Below are positions 56,465 through 64,000 of a DNA stretch of 64,000 nt, one piece after another. The notes under the pieces are model-generated. The model had not been told where the DNA came from. It was given only the letters and a program-made list of their open reading frames with translations, and made no database searches. The stretch is from NCBI GenBank assembly GCA_030681795.1, contig JAUXRG010000020.1:62001-126000 (forward strand), written 5' to 3'. Source of the stretch: Rubrivivax sp. Its GTDB lineage: Bacteria; Pseudomonadota; Gammaproteobacteria; Burkholderiales; Burkholderiaceae_C. The stretch's first letter is position 1, and the number at the start of each line of letters is the position of its first letter. A program made the position numbers and the translations under genes.

Positions 56465-58084
56465 ATGTCCGGACACGACCACAAGGCGGCCCTGGCCGCC
56501 GCTCTTGCCACCCGCTTCAGCCGACGCGGCCTGCTCCAGGCCGCCGGTGCCGGTCTGCTGTCTGCCACCGCAGCCGGCATGGCGCCGGCGATGGCCGCGC
56601 CCAAGAAGGGCGGCACGCTGACCCTGGCCTGGGTGGAGGCCATCGACACGCTGGACCCGCACCTCACCGCGTCGGCCGGCTCGATCAAGATCATCAACAA
56701 CGTCTTCAACGGCCTGCTCAAGGTGGCCTTCGACGGCAAGACCGTGAGCTTCGCCCCGGACCTGGCCTCGAAGTGGGACATGCCCGACGAAAAGACGCAC
56801 ATCTTCAAACTGCGCCCTGGCGTGAAGTTCCACAACGGCGACGCCTGCGACGCCGAGGCCGTGAAGTGGAGCCTGGAGCGCGTGAAATCCGCGGCGCTGA
56901 AGTCGCCCCACGCCTGGAAGCTGGAGCAGCTGGACGGCATCGACATCGTCGACCCGCTGACCGTTCGCCTGCGTTTCAAGAAGCCCTTCGCCTTCCTGCC
57001 GGTGGCGCTGACCGGCAGCACCGGTCGCGCCGGCACCATCGTCAGCAGGCGCGCGGTGGAAGCCGCGGGCACTGGGTTCGGTCGTGCGCCGGTGGGCACC
57101 GGCCCCTTCAAGCTGGCGGGCTGGAAGGAGAACGACTCGATCGAGCTGGTGCGCAACCCCGACTACTTCCAGGCCGGCCAGCCCTACCTGGACCGCGTCG
57201 TCATCAAGCTCATCAAGGAGCCCAGCGCCGCCGTCGCGGCGCTGATGTCGGGCCAGGTCGACGGCCTGTCGGTGTGCCCCTTCCAGTTCATCCCGCAGTT
57301 GCGCAAGAACCCCGCCGTGCAGGTCTTCGGCCAGGTCGAGGGCAACTACGCCTTCCTGGGCATGAACAACAAGCGCGCGCCCTTCAACGACGCGGCGCTG
57401 CGCCAGGCGGTGTCCTTCGCCATCGACCGCCAGGTCATCGTGCAGCAGAGCTACTTCGGCGAGGCCATTCCCGCATACACCTGCATCTCGCCGCCGATGA
57501 CGCAGTTCTACGACCCGGCCATCGCCAAGAGCGGCCGCGGCCAGTTTTTCGACCTCGCCAGGGCGCGTGCACTGCGTGCCAAGTCCAAGGTGCAGGGCGA
57601 GATCACGCCGTCCTACATCGTCACCGAGGGCTTCACCGGCTCGGGCGGCCTGGGCACGCGCAATGCGCAGCTCATCGCGCCGATGCTGGCGCAGATCGGC
57701 ATCAAGCCGAAGATCGAACTCGTCGACCGCGCGATCTGGCTGCAGCGCCGCAACGCTGGCGACTTCGACCTCTACGACGAAGCCTGGGTGGCCGACCTCG
57801 ACCCGGACGAGACCATCACCCCGGAATGGTCCACCGGCCGGCCCTGGAACTTCGTCGGCTACAGCAACCCGAAGTTCGACCAGGCCGTGCAGGCCGCCTC
57901 GGACACGACCCACGTCGCCAGCCGCCGCAAGCTCTACGTCGAGGCCGAAGACCTGCTGATGGCCGACGCTCCGCTGGCCGTGCTGGCGCACATGAAGGTG
58001 TTCAAGATCCTGTCCAAGAAGGTGCAGGGTTTCGAGTACGTGCCGGCCGACCTGCTGAACCTGCACACGGTCTCGCTGGCCTGA
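56465..58084 (+). CDS. Tat-exported peptide-binding protein of an ABC transporter (family 5)
   Basis: A 539-residue periplasmic binding protein of the DppA/OppA family. The N-terminus has a twin-arginine signal (TRFSRRGLLQAAGAGLLSAT), unlike the Sec signal of the paralogue at 49263. The family motif is FKLRPGVKFHNGDACDAEAV, followed by VGTGPFKLAGWKENDSIELV. It should bind peptides or a related solute in the periplasm. GGAGG lies upstream of the ATG. Seven bases separate it from the permease gene downstream. Confidence 0.9.
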   Translation: MSGHDHKAALAAALATRFSRRGLLQAAGAGLLSATAAGMAPAMAAPKKGGTLTLAWVEAIDTLDPHLTASAGSIKIINNVFNGLLKVAFDGKTVSFAPDLASKWDMPDEKTHIFKLRPGVKFHNGDACDAEAVKWSLERVKSAALKSPHAWKLEQLDGIDIVDPLTVRLRFKKPFAFLPVALTGSTGRAGTIVSRRAVEAAGTGFGRAPVGTGPFKLAGWKENDSIELVRNPDYFQAGQPYLDRVVIKLIKEPSAAVAALMSGQVDGLSVCPFQFIPQLRKNPAVQVFGQVEGNYAFLGMNNKRAPFNDAALRQAVSFAIDRQVIVQQSYFGEAIPAYTCISPPMTQFYDPAIAKSGRGQFFDLARARALRAKSKVQGEITPSYIVTEGFTGSGGLGTRNAQLIAPMLAQIGIKPKIELVDRAIWLQRRNAGDFDLYDEAWVADLDPDETITPEWSTGRPWNFVGYSNPKFDQAVQAASDTTHVASRRKLYVEAEDLLMADAPLAVLAHMKVFKILSKKVQGFEYVPADLLNLHTVSLA

Positions 58085-58091
58085 TCCGGCG

Positions 58092-59078
58092 ATGACGACG
58101 GCCACCCGACCCAGGCGCTACGCCGCGCCCCGCTTCTGGCAGGCGCTGGGCACGGTGGCCCAGACCGCGATCGTGTTGCTGGTGGTCTCGGGGCTCAGCT
58201 TCGGCTTCCTGAAGCTGAGCCCGGGCGACCCGGTGGCGCTGCTGCTGGGTTCCGACTACTCGCGCGAGGCCTACGACCAGCTATACCGCCAGCTCGGCCT
58301 CGACCAACCCTGGCTGCAGCAGTACGTGGGCTGGCTGGGGCGCTTCGTGCGCGGCGACTGGGGCATCAGCTACGTCAGCAAGCAGGACATCTTCGAGTTC
58401 GCGGTGATGCAGGCGCTGCCGGTGACGCTGACGCTGGCGGCGCTGTCGCTGGCGGTGGCGCTGGCGGTGGGCATCCCGCTCGGCGTGCTGGCGGCCGTCA
58501 GGCGCAACAGCTGGGTCGACCTGCTGGCCAGCGCCATCGCCATCGGCGGCAACGCCTTCCCCAGCTTCTACCTGGGCGTGCTGCTGATCTGGATCTTCAG
58601 CGTCGCCTTCGGCTGGTTCCCGAGCATGGGCTATGTCTCGCCCTGGTCCGACCCGGCCGCTGGCCTGTGGCACCTGACGCTGCCGGCGCTGACGCTGGGC
58701 GCCTGGTACGTGGGGCTGATCGCCACCGTCACGCGGTCGAGCCTGCTGGAGGTGCTGGAGCAGCCCTACATGGCCGCCGCCCGCGCGCGCGGCGAACCCG
58801 AGTGGCGCGTGATCTGGGTGCACGGCATGCGCAACGTGCTGATGCCGCTGGTCACCGTCATCGGCCTGCAGCTGGGCGGCATGCTGCGCGGCGCCGTGAT
58901 GACCGAGGTGGTGTTCACGCTGCCCGGCCTGGGGATGATGATCACCGGCGCCGTGCAGACGCGCGAATATCTCGTCGTGCAGGCCGGGATCATGATCACC
59001 GCGCTGCTGTTCATCACGGTCAATTTCCTCGTCGACCGCACCTACACCCTGCTCGACCCGAGGCTGCGCCAGGCATGA
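58092..59078 (+). CDS. Peptide ABC transporter permease (DppB-like)
   Basis: A 328-residue permease. VAQTAIVLLVVSGLSFGFLK and LSPGDPVALLLG form the standard N-terminus. VTRSSLLEVLEQPYMAAARA marks the loop before the EAA motif, and VVFTLPGLGMMITGAVQTRE and LLDPRLRQA close the protein. It has about six membrane helices. The next gene overlaps its stop by ATGA. Paralogue of the permease at 48273-49214. Confidence 0.9.
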   Translation: MTTATRPRRYAAPRFWQALGTVAQTAIVLLVVSGLSFGFLKLSPGDPVALLLGSDYSREAYDQLYRQLGLDQPWLQQYVGWLGRFVRGDWGISYVSKQDIFEFAVMQALPVTLTLAALSLAVALAVGIPLGVLAAVRRNSWVDLLASAIAIGGNAFPSFYLGVLLIWIFSVAFGWFPSMGYVSPWSDPAAGLWHLTLPALTLGAWYVGLIATVTRSSLLEVLEQPYMAAARARGEPEWRVIWVHGMRNVLMPLVTVIGLQLGGMLRGAVMTEVVFTLPGLGMMITGAVQTREYLVVQAGIMITALLFITVNFLVDRTYTLLDPRLRQA

Positions 59079-59977
59079 ACACCACACTCACTTCAACGGT
59101 CACCCCGACGGCACCCGCGGCGCGCCTGGCCGCCAGTCTGGCACGCGCATGGTGGCTGCTGCGGCAGCAACGCAAGGCGATGGCCGGCGGCCTCATCGTG
59201 CTGCTCTTCGTCCTCGCCGCGGTGTTCGCGCCGCTGCTGGCGCCTTACAGCCCGACCGAGCAGATCTTCGCCGATACGATGCAGGGCCCGTCGGCGGCGC
59301 ACTGGATGGGCACCGACTCCTTCGGCCAGGACATCCTCTCGCGCACCTTCTACGGCGCACGCTCGGCGCTGTGGATCGGCTTCGCCTCGGTGGGCCTGGG
59401 CGTGGGGGTGGGCGTGGCCGTGGGCCTGTTTGCCGGGCTGCGCGGCGGTCGCGTCGAGTGGCTGCTGATGCGCATCGTCGACGGGCTGCTGGCCTTCCCC
59501 GAACTCATCATGGCCATGGCCTTCATGGCCGTGCTCGGGCTGGGCATGGGCAACGTGATCCTGGCGCTGGCGCTGTCCTTCGTCGGGCCCTTCGCGCGCA
59601 CCGTGCGCGCCGACGTGCTGCAGGTCAAGGCCCGCCCCTACATCGAGGCCGCGCAGCTGATGGGCGTGCCCGAGCGCGAGATCGTGCTGCGCCACGTGCT
59701 GCCCAACATCGCCTCGCCCATCCTCATCCAGGCCGGCATGCGCATCTCCATCGCGATCCTGCTGGCCTCGGGCCTGTCCTTCCTGGGCCTGGGTGTGGTG
59801 CCGCCCACGCCCGACTGGGGCCTGATGATTGCCGAGGGCCGTGGCTTCATCAGCATGGCACCCTGGATGGCCGGCATGCCCGGCCTGGCGCTGGCGCTGC
59901 TGCTGGTGGGCCTGAACCTGCTGGCCGAAGGCCTGCGCGACGCGCTCGACCCGCGCACCCGCGGCGACCACGCATGA
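59075..59977 (+). CDS. Peptide ABC transporter permease (DppC-like)
   Basis: A 300-residue permease with a cytoplasmic N-terminal lead, then AMAGGLIVLLFVLAAVFAPL and the DppC-type signature (HWMGTDSFGQDILSR). The EAA loop is IEAAQLMGVPEREIVLRHVL. It ends [18 protein letters not shown]. It starts in an ATGA overlap with the DppB-like gene and ends in one with the ATPase gene. Paralogue of 47318-48202. Confidence 0.9.
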   Translation: MNTTLTSTVTPTAPAARLAASLARAWWLLRQQRKAMAGGLIVLLFVLAAVFAPLLAPYSPTEQIFADTMQGPSAAHWMGTDSFGQDILSRTFYGARSALWIGFASVGLGVGVGVAVGLFAGLRGGRVEWLLMRIVDGLLAFPELIMAMAFMAVLGLGMGNVILALALSFVGPFARTVRADVLQVKARPYIEAAQLMGVPEREIVLRHVLPNIASPILIQAGMRISIAILLASGLSFLGLGVVPPTPDWGLMIAEGRGFISMAPWMAGMPGLALALLLVGLNLLAEGLRDALDPRTRGDHA

Positions 59978-60915
59978 ACGCCACCATCCTGCGCGCCGAG
60001 CACCTGACGCTGCGCCGCCGCGGCGTGGCCGTGCTCGACGATGTCTCGCTGACCCTGCCCGCCGGCCAGACGCTGGCCTTGATCGGCGAAAGCGGCGCCG
60101 GCAAGTCGACGCTCGCCTATGCCGCGATGGGCCTGCTGCGCCCGCCCGAGGTGGCGCTCGAAGGCGAGCTCTGGGTCGGCGACACCGAGGTCGTCGGCGC
60201 CTCGGAACGCACGCTGCGCCCGCTGCGCGGCGTGCGCATGGGCATGATCTTCCAGGACGCCTCGGCCGCGCTGAACCCCTGCTTCACGGTGCTGGACCAC
60301 CTGGCAGAGCCGCTGCGCCGGCACCGCAAGCTGGGCAAGGCGGCATGCCGCGAACGCGCCATCGACTTGCTGGCCAGCGTGGGCATCGGCGACCCGGCTT
60401 CGCGCCTGCAGGCCTACCCGCACGAGCTGTCGGGCGGCATGCAGCAGCGCGTGATGATCGCCATCGCGCTGGCCTGCGAGCCGCAGCTGCTGATCGCCGA
60501 CGAGCCCACCAGCGCGCTGGACGTGACCATCCAGGCGCAGATCATGTCGCTGGTGCTCGAACGCGTGCGCGCCCTGGGTGCCTCGGCGATCTTCGTGCTG
60601 CACGACCTGGCGCTGGCCACCCAGGTGGCCGACCGCGTGGCGGTGATGTACGCCGGCCAGATCGTCGAGGAAGGACCGGCGCGCGAGGTGCTGAATCACC
60701 CGAGGCACCCCTACACGCGCGGGCTGCGCGCCAGCGCCGTCGAGTTCGACGCGCATCGCCTGGCGCCGATCGCCGGTGTGGTGCCCTCGCTGTCGGCCAT
60801 GCCGAGTGGCTGCCGCTTCGCGCCGCGCTGCGCTGCGGCCAGCGCGCAGTGCAGCCAGGCCCGCCCCACCCCCACCGCCCACGGCGACGTGCACATCGCC
60901 TGCTGGCACCCATGA
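59974..60915 (+). CDS. Peptide ABC transporter ATP-binding protein (DppD-like)
   Basis: A 313-residue ATPase with Walker [14 protein letters not shown]-loop [16 protein letters not shown], signature [16 protein letters not shown], Walker [13 protein letters not shown] and H-loop [13 protein letters not shown]. The C-terminal oligopeptide cluster is [14 protein letters not shown]. It overlaps both neighbours by ATGA. It would energise uptake with the DppF-like partner. Confidence 0.92.
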   Translation: MNATILRAEHLTLRRRGVAVLDDVSLTLPAGQTLALIGESGAGKSTLAYAAMGLLRPPEVALEGELWVGDTEVVGASERTLRPLRGVRMGMIFQDASAALNPCFTVLDHLAEPLRRHRKLGKAACRERAIDLLASVGIGDPASRLQAYPHELSGGMQQRVMIAIALACEPQLLIADEPTSALDVTIQAQIMSLVLERVRALGASAIFVLHDLALATQVADRVAVMYAGQIVEEGPAREVLNHPRHPYTRGLRASAVEFDAHRLAPIAGVVPSLSAMPSGCRFAPRCAAASAQCSQARPTPTAHGDVHIACWHP

Positions 60916-61916
60916 AGCCCGACCCCATGCCGAACCCCTCGACCGACGCCACCGCGCTGCCGCTCTTTTCCCTGCAGGACGTCGAAAAGTCCTTTGCCCT
61001 CGACGGCGGCCGCCGCCAGCTGCGCGCGCTGGACGGCATCCGCCTGACCGTGCAGCCGGGCGAGTCGATCGCACTGGTGGGTGAGAGCGGCTCGGGCAAG
61101 TCGACGCTGGTGCGCGTGATGCTGGGTCTGGAGGACGCCAGCAACGGCCGCGTGTTCTTCGGCGCCAGCGAGCTGTCGCAGTTCGACCGCGCACAGCGAC
61201 AGCGCTTCGCGCGCGAGGTGGCCTACATCTACCAGGACGCGCGCGGTTCGCTCAACCCGCGCATGACGGTGGCCGAGCTGCTGGCCGAGCCGGTGCGCCT
61301 GCATGGCCTGCGCGAGCGCGCCGAGATCCCGGGCCGTGTCGACGAACTGCTGGCGATGGTGGGCCTGCCGGCCGACGTCCGCGGCAAGGTGCCGTCCGAG
61401 CTGTCGGGCGGCCAGGTGCGGCGCGTGGCGGTGGCGCGCGCCCTGGCCTGCGAGCCGCGCGTCATCGTCGCCGACGAGTCGGTGGCGGGGCTGGACGTCT
61501 CGGTGCAGGCCCAGCTGCTGAACCTGCTGCGCGACCTGCAGCGCGAGCAGGGGCTGGCGATGGTCTTCGTCACCCACGACCTCGGCGTGGCGGCCTACCT
61601 GTGCGAGCGCGTGGCGGTGATGTACCTGGGCCGCATCGTCGAGCTGGGCCGCACGCGCGAGGTGCTGGCCCGCCCGCTGCACCCCTACACCCAGGGGCTG
61701 ATGCGCGCCTTCCCGCGCTTCGATGCGCCGCTCACCGTCAGCCTGCGCGGCGAGATTCCCAGCGCCGCCAACCTGCCGGCGGGCTGCCGCTTCCGCTCGC
61801 GCTGCGACCGCGCACAACCCGATTGCGCGCAGGAAGACCCGACGCAGCGCCTGGTCGGCGACGACCGTTACCTGGCCTGCCTGCACCCTCTGGAAGCGCC
61901 CACGCCGACGCATTGA
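60912..61916 (+). CDS. Peptide ABC transporter ATP-binding protein (DppF-like)
   Basis: A 334-residue ATPase with Walker A ALVGESGSGKST, Q-loop [16 protein letters not shown], signature LSGGQVRRVAVARALA, Walker B VIVADESVAGLD and H-loop VFVTHDLGVAAYL. The signature motif has V in place of Q at the fourth position after SGG, a mild deviation. The C-terminal cluster CRFRSRCDRAQPDC marks the oligopeptide subfamily. It overlaps the upstream ATPase gene by ATGA. Confidence 0.92.
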   Translation: MKPDPMPNPSTDATALPLFSLQDVEKSFALDGGRRQLRALDGIRLTVQPGESIALVGESGSGKSTLVRVMLGLEDASNGRVFFGASELSQFDRAQRQRFAREVAYIYQDARGSLNPRMTVAELLAEPVRLHGLRERAEIPGRVDELLAMVGLPADVRGKVPSELSGGQVRRVAVARALACEPRVIVADESVAGLDVSVQAQLLNLLRDLQREQGLAMVFVTHDLGVAAYLCERVAVMYLGRIVELGRTREVLARPLHPYTQGLMRAFPRFDAPLTVSLRGEIPSAANLPAGCRFRSRCDRAQPDCAQEDPTQRLVGDDRYLACLHPLEAPTPTH

Positions 61917-61917
61917 C

Positions 61918-62754
61918 ATGGAACTGCTAGCCGGACATTCCCTGGCATGGCTGCTGGGCCTGGCCGCATCGCTACTGGTCACCGGCGTCGTCGCCGGCCT
62001 GCTGGCCGGGATGCTGGGCGTGGGCGGCGGCATCGTCATCGTGCCCGTGCTCTTCCACCTGTTCACGCTGCTGGGCATCGACCCCGCGGTGCGCATGCAC
62101 CTGGCCGTCGGCACCTCGCTGGCGTCCATCATCCCCACTTCCATCACCTCAGCCCTGGCGCACTGCCGGCGCGGCAATTTGGACCCGGCGCTGATCCGCC
62201 ACCTGCTGCCTTCGGTGCTGGTGGGCGTGCTCGTGGGCAACCTGCTCAGCGGCCAGCTGAGCGGCAAGATCCTGACGGCGGTGTTCGCGTGCATCGCCCT
62301 GCTGGTGGCGCTGAACATGGCCTTCAGGCCCGAGCGCATCACACCCGGTCACCGGCTGCCCGGGCGCTGGGGCACGGCCGGCATCGGTGGGTCGATCGGC
62401 GGCCTGTCGACGCTGATGGGCATCGGCGGCGGCACGCTCAGCGTTCCCATCCTCAGCCATTTCGGCACGCCCATGCACCGGGCCGTCGGCACCGGGGCGA
62501 TGCTGGGCACGGTGATCAGCATTCCCGGCGCGCTGGGCTTCCTGGTCAACGGCTGGCACGCGCTGCACCTGCCGCCAGCCAGCCTGGGCTATGTCAACCT
62601 GCTGGGCCTGGCGCTGATCGTGCCCGCCACGATGCTGACCACGGGCCGGGGCGCCCGGCTGGCGGCACGCACCGATGCGCGCCGATTGCGTCAGGTCTTC
62701 GCCGCGTTCCTGGCGCTCACGTCGGTGCGCATGTTCATCGCACTGCTGGGCTAG
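61918..62754 (+). CDS. TauE/SafE-family sulfite/organosulfonate exporter-like permease
   Basis: A 278-residue membrane protein of the TauE/SafE family with about seven or eight helices. The two related halves are visible: AGMLGVGGGIVIVPVLFHLF near the N-terminus and STLMGIGGGTLSVPILSHFG in the second half. The family exports sulfite, sulfoacetate or related anions. It starts one base after the ATPase stop, so it belongs to the same operon. With a GGT-type enzyme next to it, export of sulfite or a sulfur by-product of glutathione or cysteine compounds is plausible, but only inferred. Confidence 0.88.
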   Translation: MELLAGHSLAWLLGLAASLLVTGVVAGLLAGMLGVGGGIVIVPVLFHLFTLLGIDPAVRMHLAVGTSLASIIPTSITSALAHCRRGNLDPALIRHLLPSVLVGVLVGNLLSGQLSGKILTAVFACIALLVALNMAFRPERITPGHRLPGRWGTAGIGGSIGGLSTLMGIGGGTLSVPILSHFGTPMHRAVGTGAMLGTVISIPGALGFLVNGWHALHLPPASLGYVNLLGLALIVPATMLTTGRGARLAARTDARRLRQVFAAFLALTSVRMFIALLG

Positions 62755-62784
62755 GCTCCGGCAGGCACTCACGCAAAGGTTTCC

Positions 62785-64000
62785 ATGCGGCACACGCTGA
62801 AAGCCACCGGTGGCATGCTGGTGGCGCCCCATCACCAGGCTGCCCAGACTGGCCGCGACGTGCTGCGCGAAGGCGGCAACGCTGTCGAGGCCATGGTCGC
62901 GGCCGCCGCGTCCATCGCCGTCGTCTACCCGCACATGAACGCAATCGGCGGCGACGGCTTCTGGCTCATCCACGAACCGGGGAAGGCGCCGGTGGCCATC
63001 GACGCCTGCGGCAGCGCGGCTGGTCTGGCCGACCGCAGCTGGTATGCCGGGCGCGAGGCCCTGCCGACGCGGGGCCCGGGCGCGGCGCTCACGGTGGCCG
63101 GCACAGTCGGCGGCTGGGCGCAGGCGCTGGAGTTGGCCGCGGGCTGGGGCACGGCACTGCCGCTGCAACGCCTGCTGGCCGACGCCATCCGCCATGCCCG
63201 CGACGGTGTGGCCGTCACTGAAAGCCAGACGCGGCTGACCACGCAGAAGCTGAGCGAGCTGCAAGGTCTGCCCGGCTTTGCCGAGACCTTTCTCGTCGGT
63301 GGCGCGCCGCCGGCCGGGGGCCACCTGCTGCGCCAACCGGTACTGGCCGAGACCCTGGGCCACCTGGCCCGCCACGGCCTGGACGACTTCTACCGCGGCG
63401 AACTGGCGCGCCACATGGGCAGCGAACTCGCCCGGCTGGACAGCCCCCTGCGCGCAACCGATCTCGCCGACTACCGCGCCGCGACGGCGGCCCCGCTGTC
63501 GGTGCGGTTGTCGGACTGCAGCGTCTACAACCTGCCGCCGCCGACGCAGGGCCTGTCCTCGCTGATGATCCTGGGCCTGTTCGAGCGCCTGGGCGTGCGC
63601 GAAGGCGAGGGCTTCGACCATCTGCACGGGCTGGTCGAAGCGACCAAGCAGGCCTTCCGCGTGCGTGACCGCGTGGTGACCGACCCACGGCGCGTGCCGG
63701 GCGACCCGCGCCGCTTCCTGGTGCCCGAGGACCTGGACACACGCGCCGCCGCCATCGACCGCCAGCGCGCGCTGCCCTGGCCCGACCCGAGCGCTCCGGG
63801 CGACACCGTCTGGATGGGCGCCATGGACCGCGAAGGGCGGGCGGTCAGCTTCATCCAGAGCGTCTACTGGGAATTCGGCGCCGGCGTGGTGCTGCGCGAC
63901 ACCGGCGTCACTTGGCAGAACCGTGGCTGCAGCTTTGTGCTGGACCTGGCGGCTCTGAATACGCTGGAGCCGGGGCGCAAGCCGTTCCACACCCTGAACC
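62785..64000 (+). CDS. Gamma-glutamyltransferase family enzyme (runs off right edge)
   Basis: The first 405 residues of a GGT-family enzyme; the 3' end lies outside the window. It shows MLVAPHHQAAQTGRDVLREG, GGNAVEAMVAAAASIAVVYP and HMNAIGGDGFWL. The nucleophilic Thr region is APGDTVWMGAMDREGRAVSF, then GVTWQNRGCSFVLD. No signal peptide, so cytoplasmic like the paralogue at 45675-47282, from which it is clearly divergent. The ATG at 62785 follows the permease by 30 bases and completes a locus equivalent to the minus-strand one. Confidence 0.85.
   Translation, partial: MRHTLKATGGMLVAPHHQAAQTGRDVLREGGNAVEAMVAAAASIAVVYPHMNAIGGDGFWLIHEPGKAPVAIDACGSAAGLADRSWYAGREALPTRGPGAALTVAGTVGGWAQALELAAGWGTALPLQRLLADAIRHARDGVAVTESQTRLTTQKLSELQGLPGFAETFLVGGAPPAGGHLLRQPVLAETLGHLARHGLDDFYRGELARHMGSELARLDSPLRATDLADYRAATAAPLSVRLSDCSVYNLPPPTQGLSSLMILGLFERLGVREGEGFDHLHGLVEATKQAFRVRDRVVTDPRRVPGDPRRFLVPEDLDTRAAAIDRQRALPWPDPSAPGDTVWMGAMDREGRAVSFIQSVYWEFGAGVVLRDTGVTWQNRGCSFVLDLAALNTLEPGRKPFHTLN

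Overview
The window looks like chromosome of a GC-rich betaproteobacterium of the order Burkholderiales (Rubrivivax/Leptothrix/Ideonella-like). This is inferred from the strong G/C bias at third codon positions, the protein styles (KatG, Dps, DppBCDF-type transporters, GntR/FCD regulator) and GC-rich palindromic intergenic DNA; no rRNA or other taxonomic marker is present. Much of the window is accessory. Degraded mobile-element pieces (IS91-type at three places, IS630-type at one, a lone tyrosine recombinase, an AlpA/ParB remnant of an integrative element) lie next to truncated housekeeping or catabolic genes (aroA, acyl-CoA dehydrogenase, uxaA, M20 peptidase).

Layout. 1-4.2 kb: integrative-element remnant with a YafQ/DinJ-type toxin-antitoxin pair, AlpA-like regulator, small unknown proteins and a frameshifted parB. 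4.2-10.7 kb: ArgP-like LysR regulator, a membrane transporter coupled to a fatty acid desaturase, an ACT-domain protein, a LuxR-type solo regulator overlapping an unknown gene, an aroA stub and a DUF2061 protein. 10.9-14.8 kb: divergent dps and katG (oxidative stress), an unknown gene and an acyl-CoA dehydrogenase stub. 15-17.9 kb: MBL-fold hydrolase, tyrosine recombinase and a two-gene unknown operon. 18.3-31.9 kb: five small exported proteins or lipoproteins in one operon, a large SARP/BTAD-AAA-TPR regulator, and on the other side a giant membrane patatin-like protein with a collagen-like tail followed by exported proteins. Identical tandem heptamers (GTTACCG, 4 bp, GTTACCG) stand before the regulator gene and before the exported-protein operon, so this is probably one regulon.

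32.2-36.6 kb: HxlR regulator, FAD-linked oxidoreductase (both with a matching 20-bp candidate operator), a vanadium-haloperoxidase-like PAP2 protein and a YdeI-family protein. 36.6-40.5 kb: a membrane-anchored NACHT NTPase, plausibly anti-phage, between two perfect 104-bp direct repeats and IS91 scars. 41-45.3 kb: an acquired sugar-acid operon (L-2-keto-3-deoxyarabonate dehydratase, FAH-family protein, 2-oxoglutarate semialdehyde dehydrogenase) whose upstream uxaA gene is broken and joined to an IS91 end.

45.7-64 kb: two back-to-back peptide-uptake loci, each with a complete oligopeptide/glutathione-type ABC transporter and a gamma-glutamyltransferase-family enzyme. The minus-strand locus adds an amidase and a DUF1028 protein; the plus-strand locus adds a GntR regulator and a TauE/SafE exporter. 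Most genes within each locus overlap by ATGA, so each is one translationally coupled operon. They are separated by an IS630 remnant and a truncated M20 peptidase. The best candidates for undescribed biology are the SARP-controlled exported-protein/patatin island and the repeat-flanked NACHT gene.
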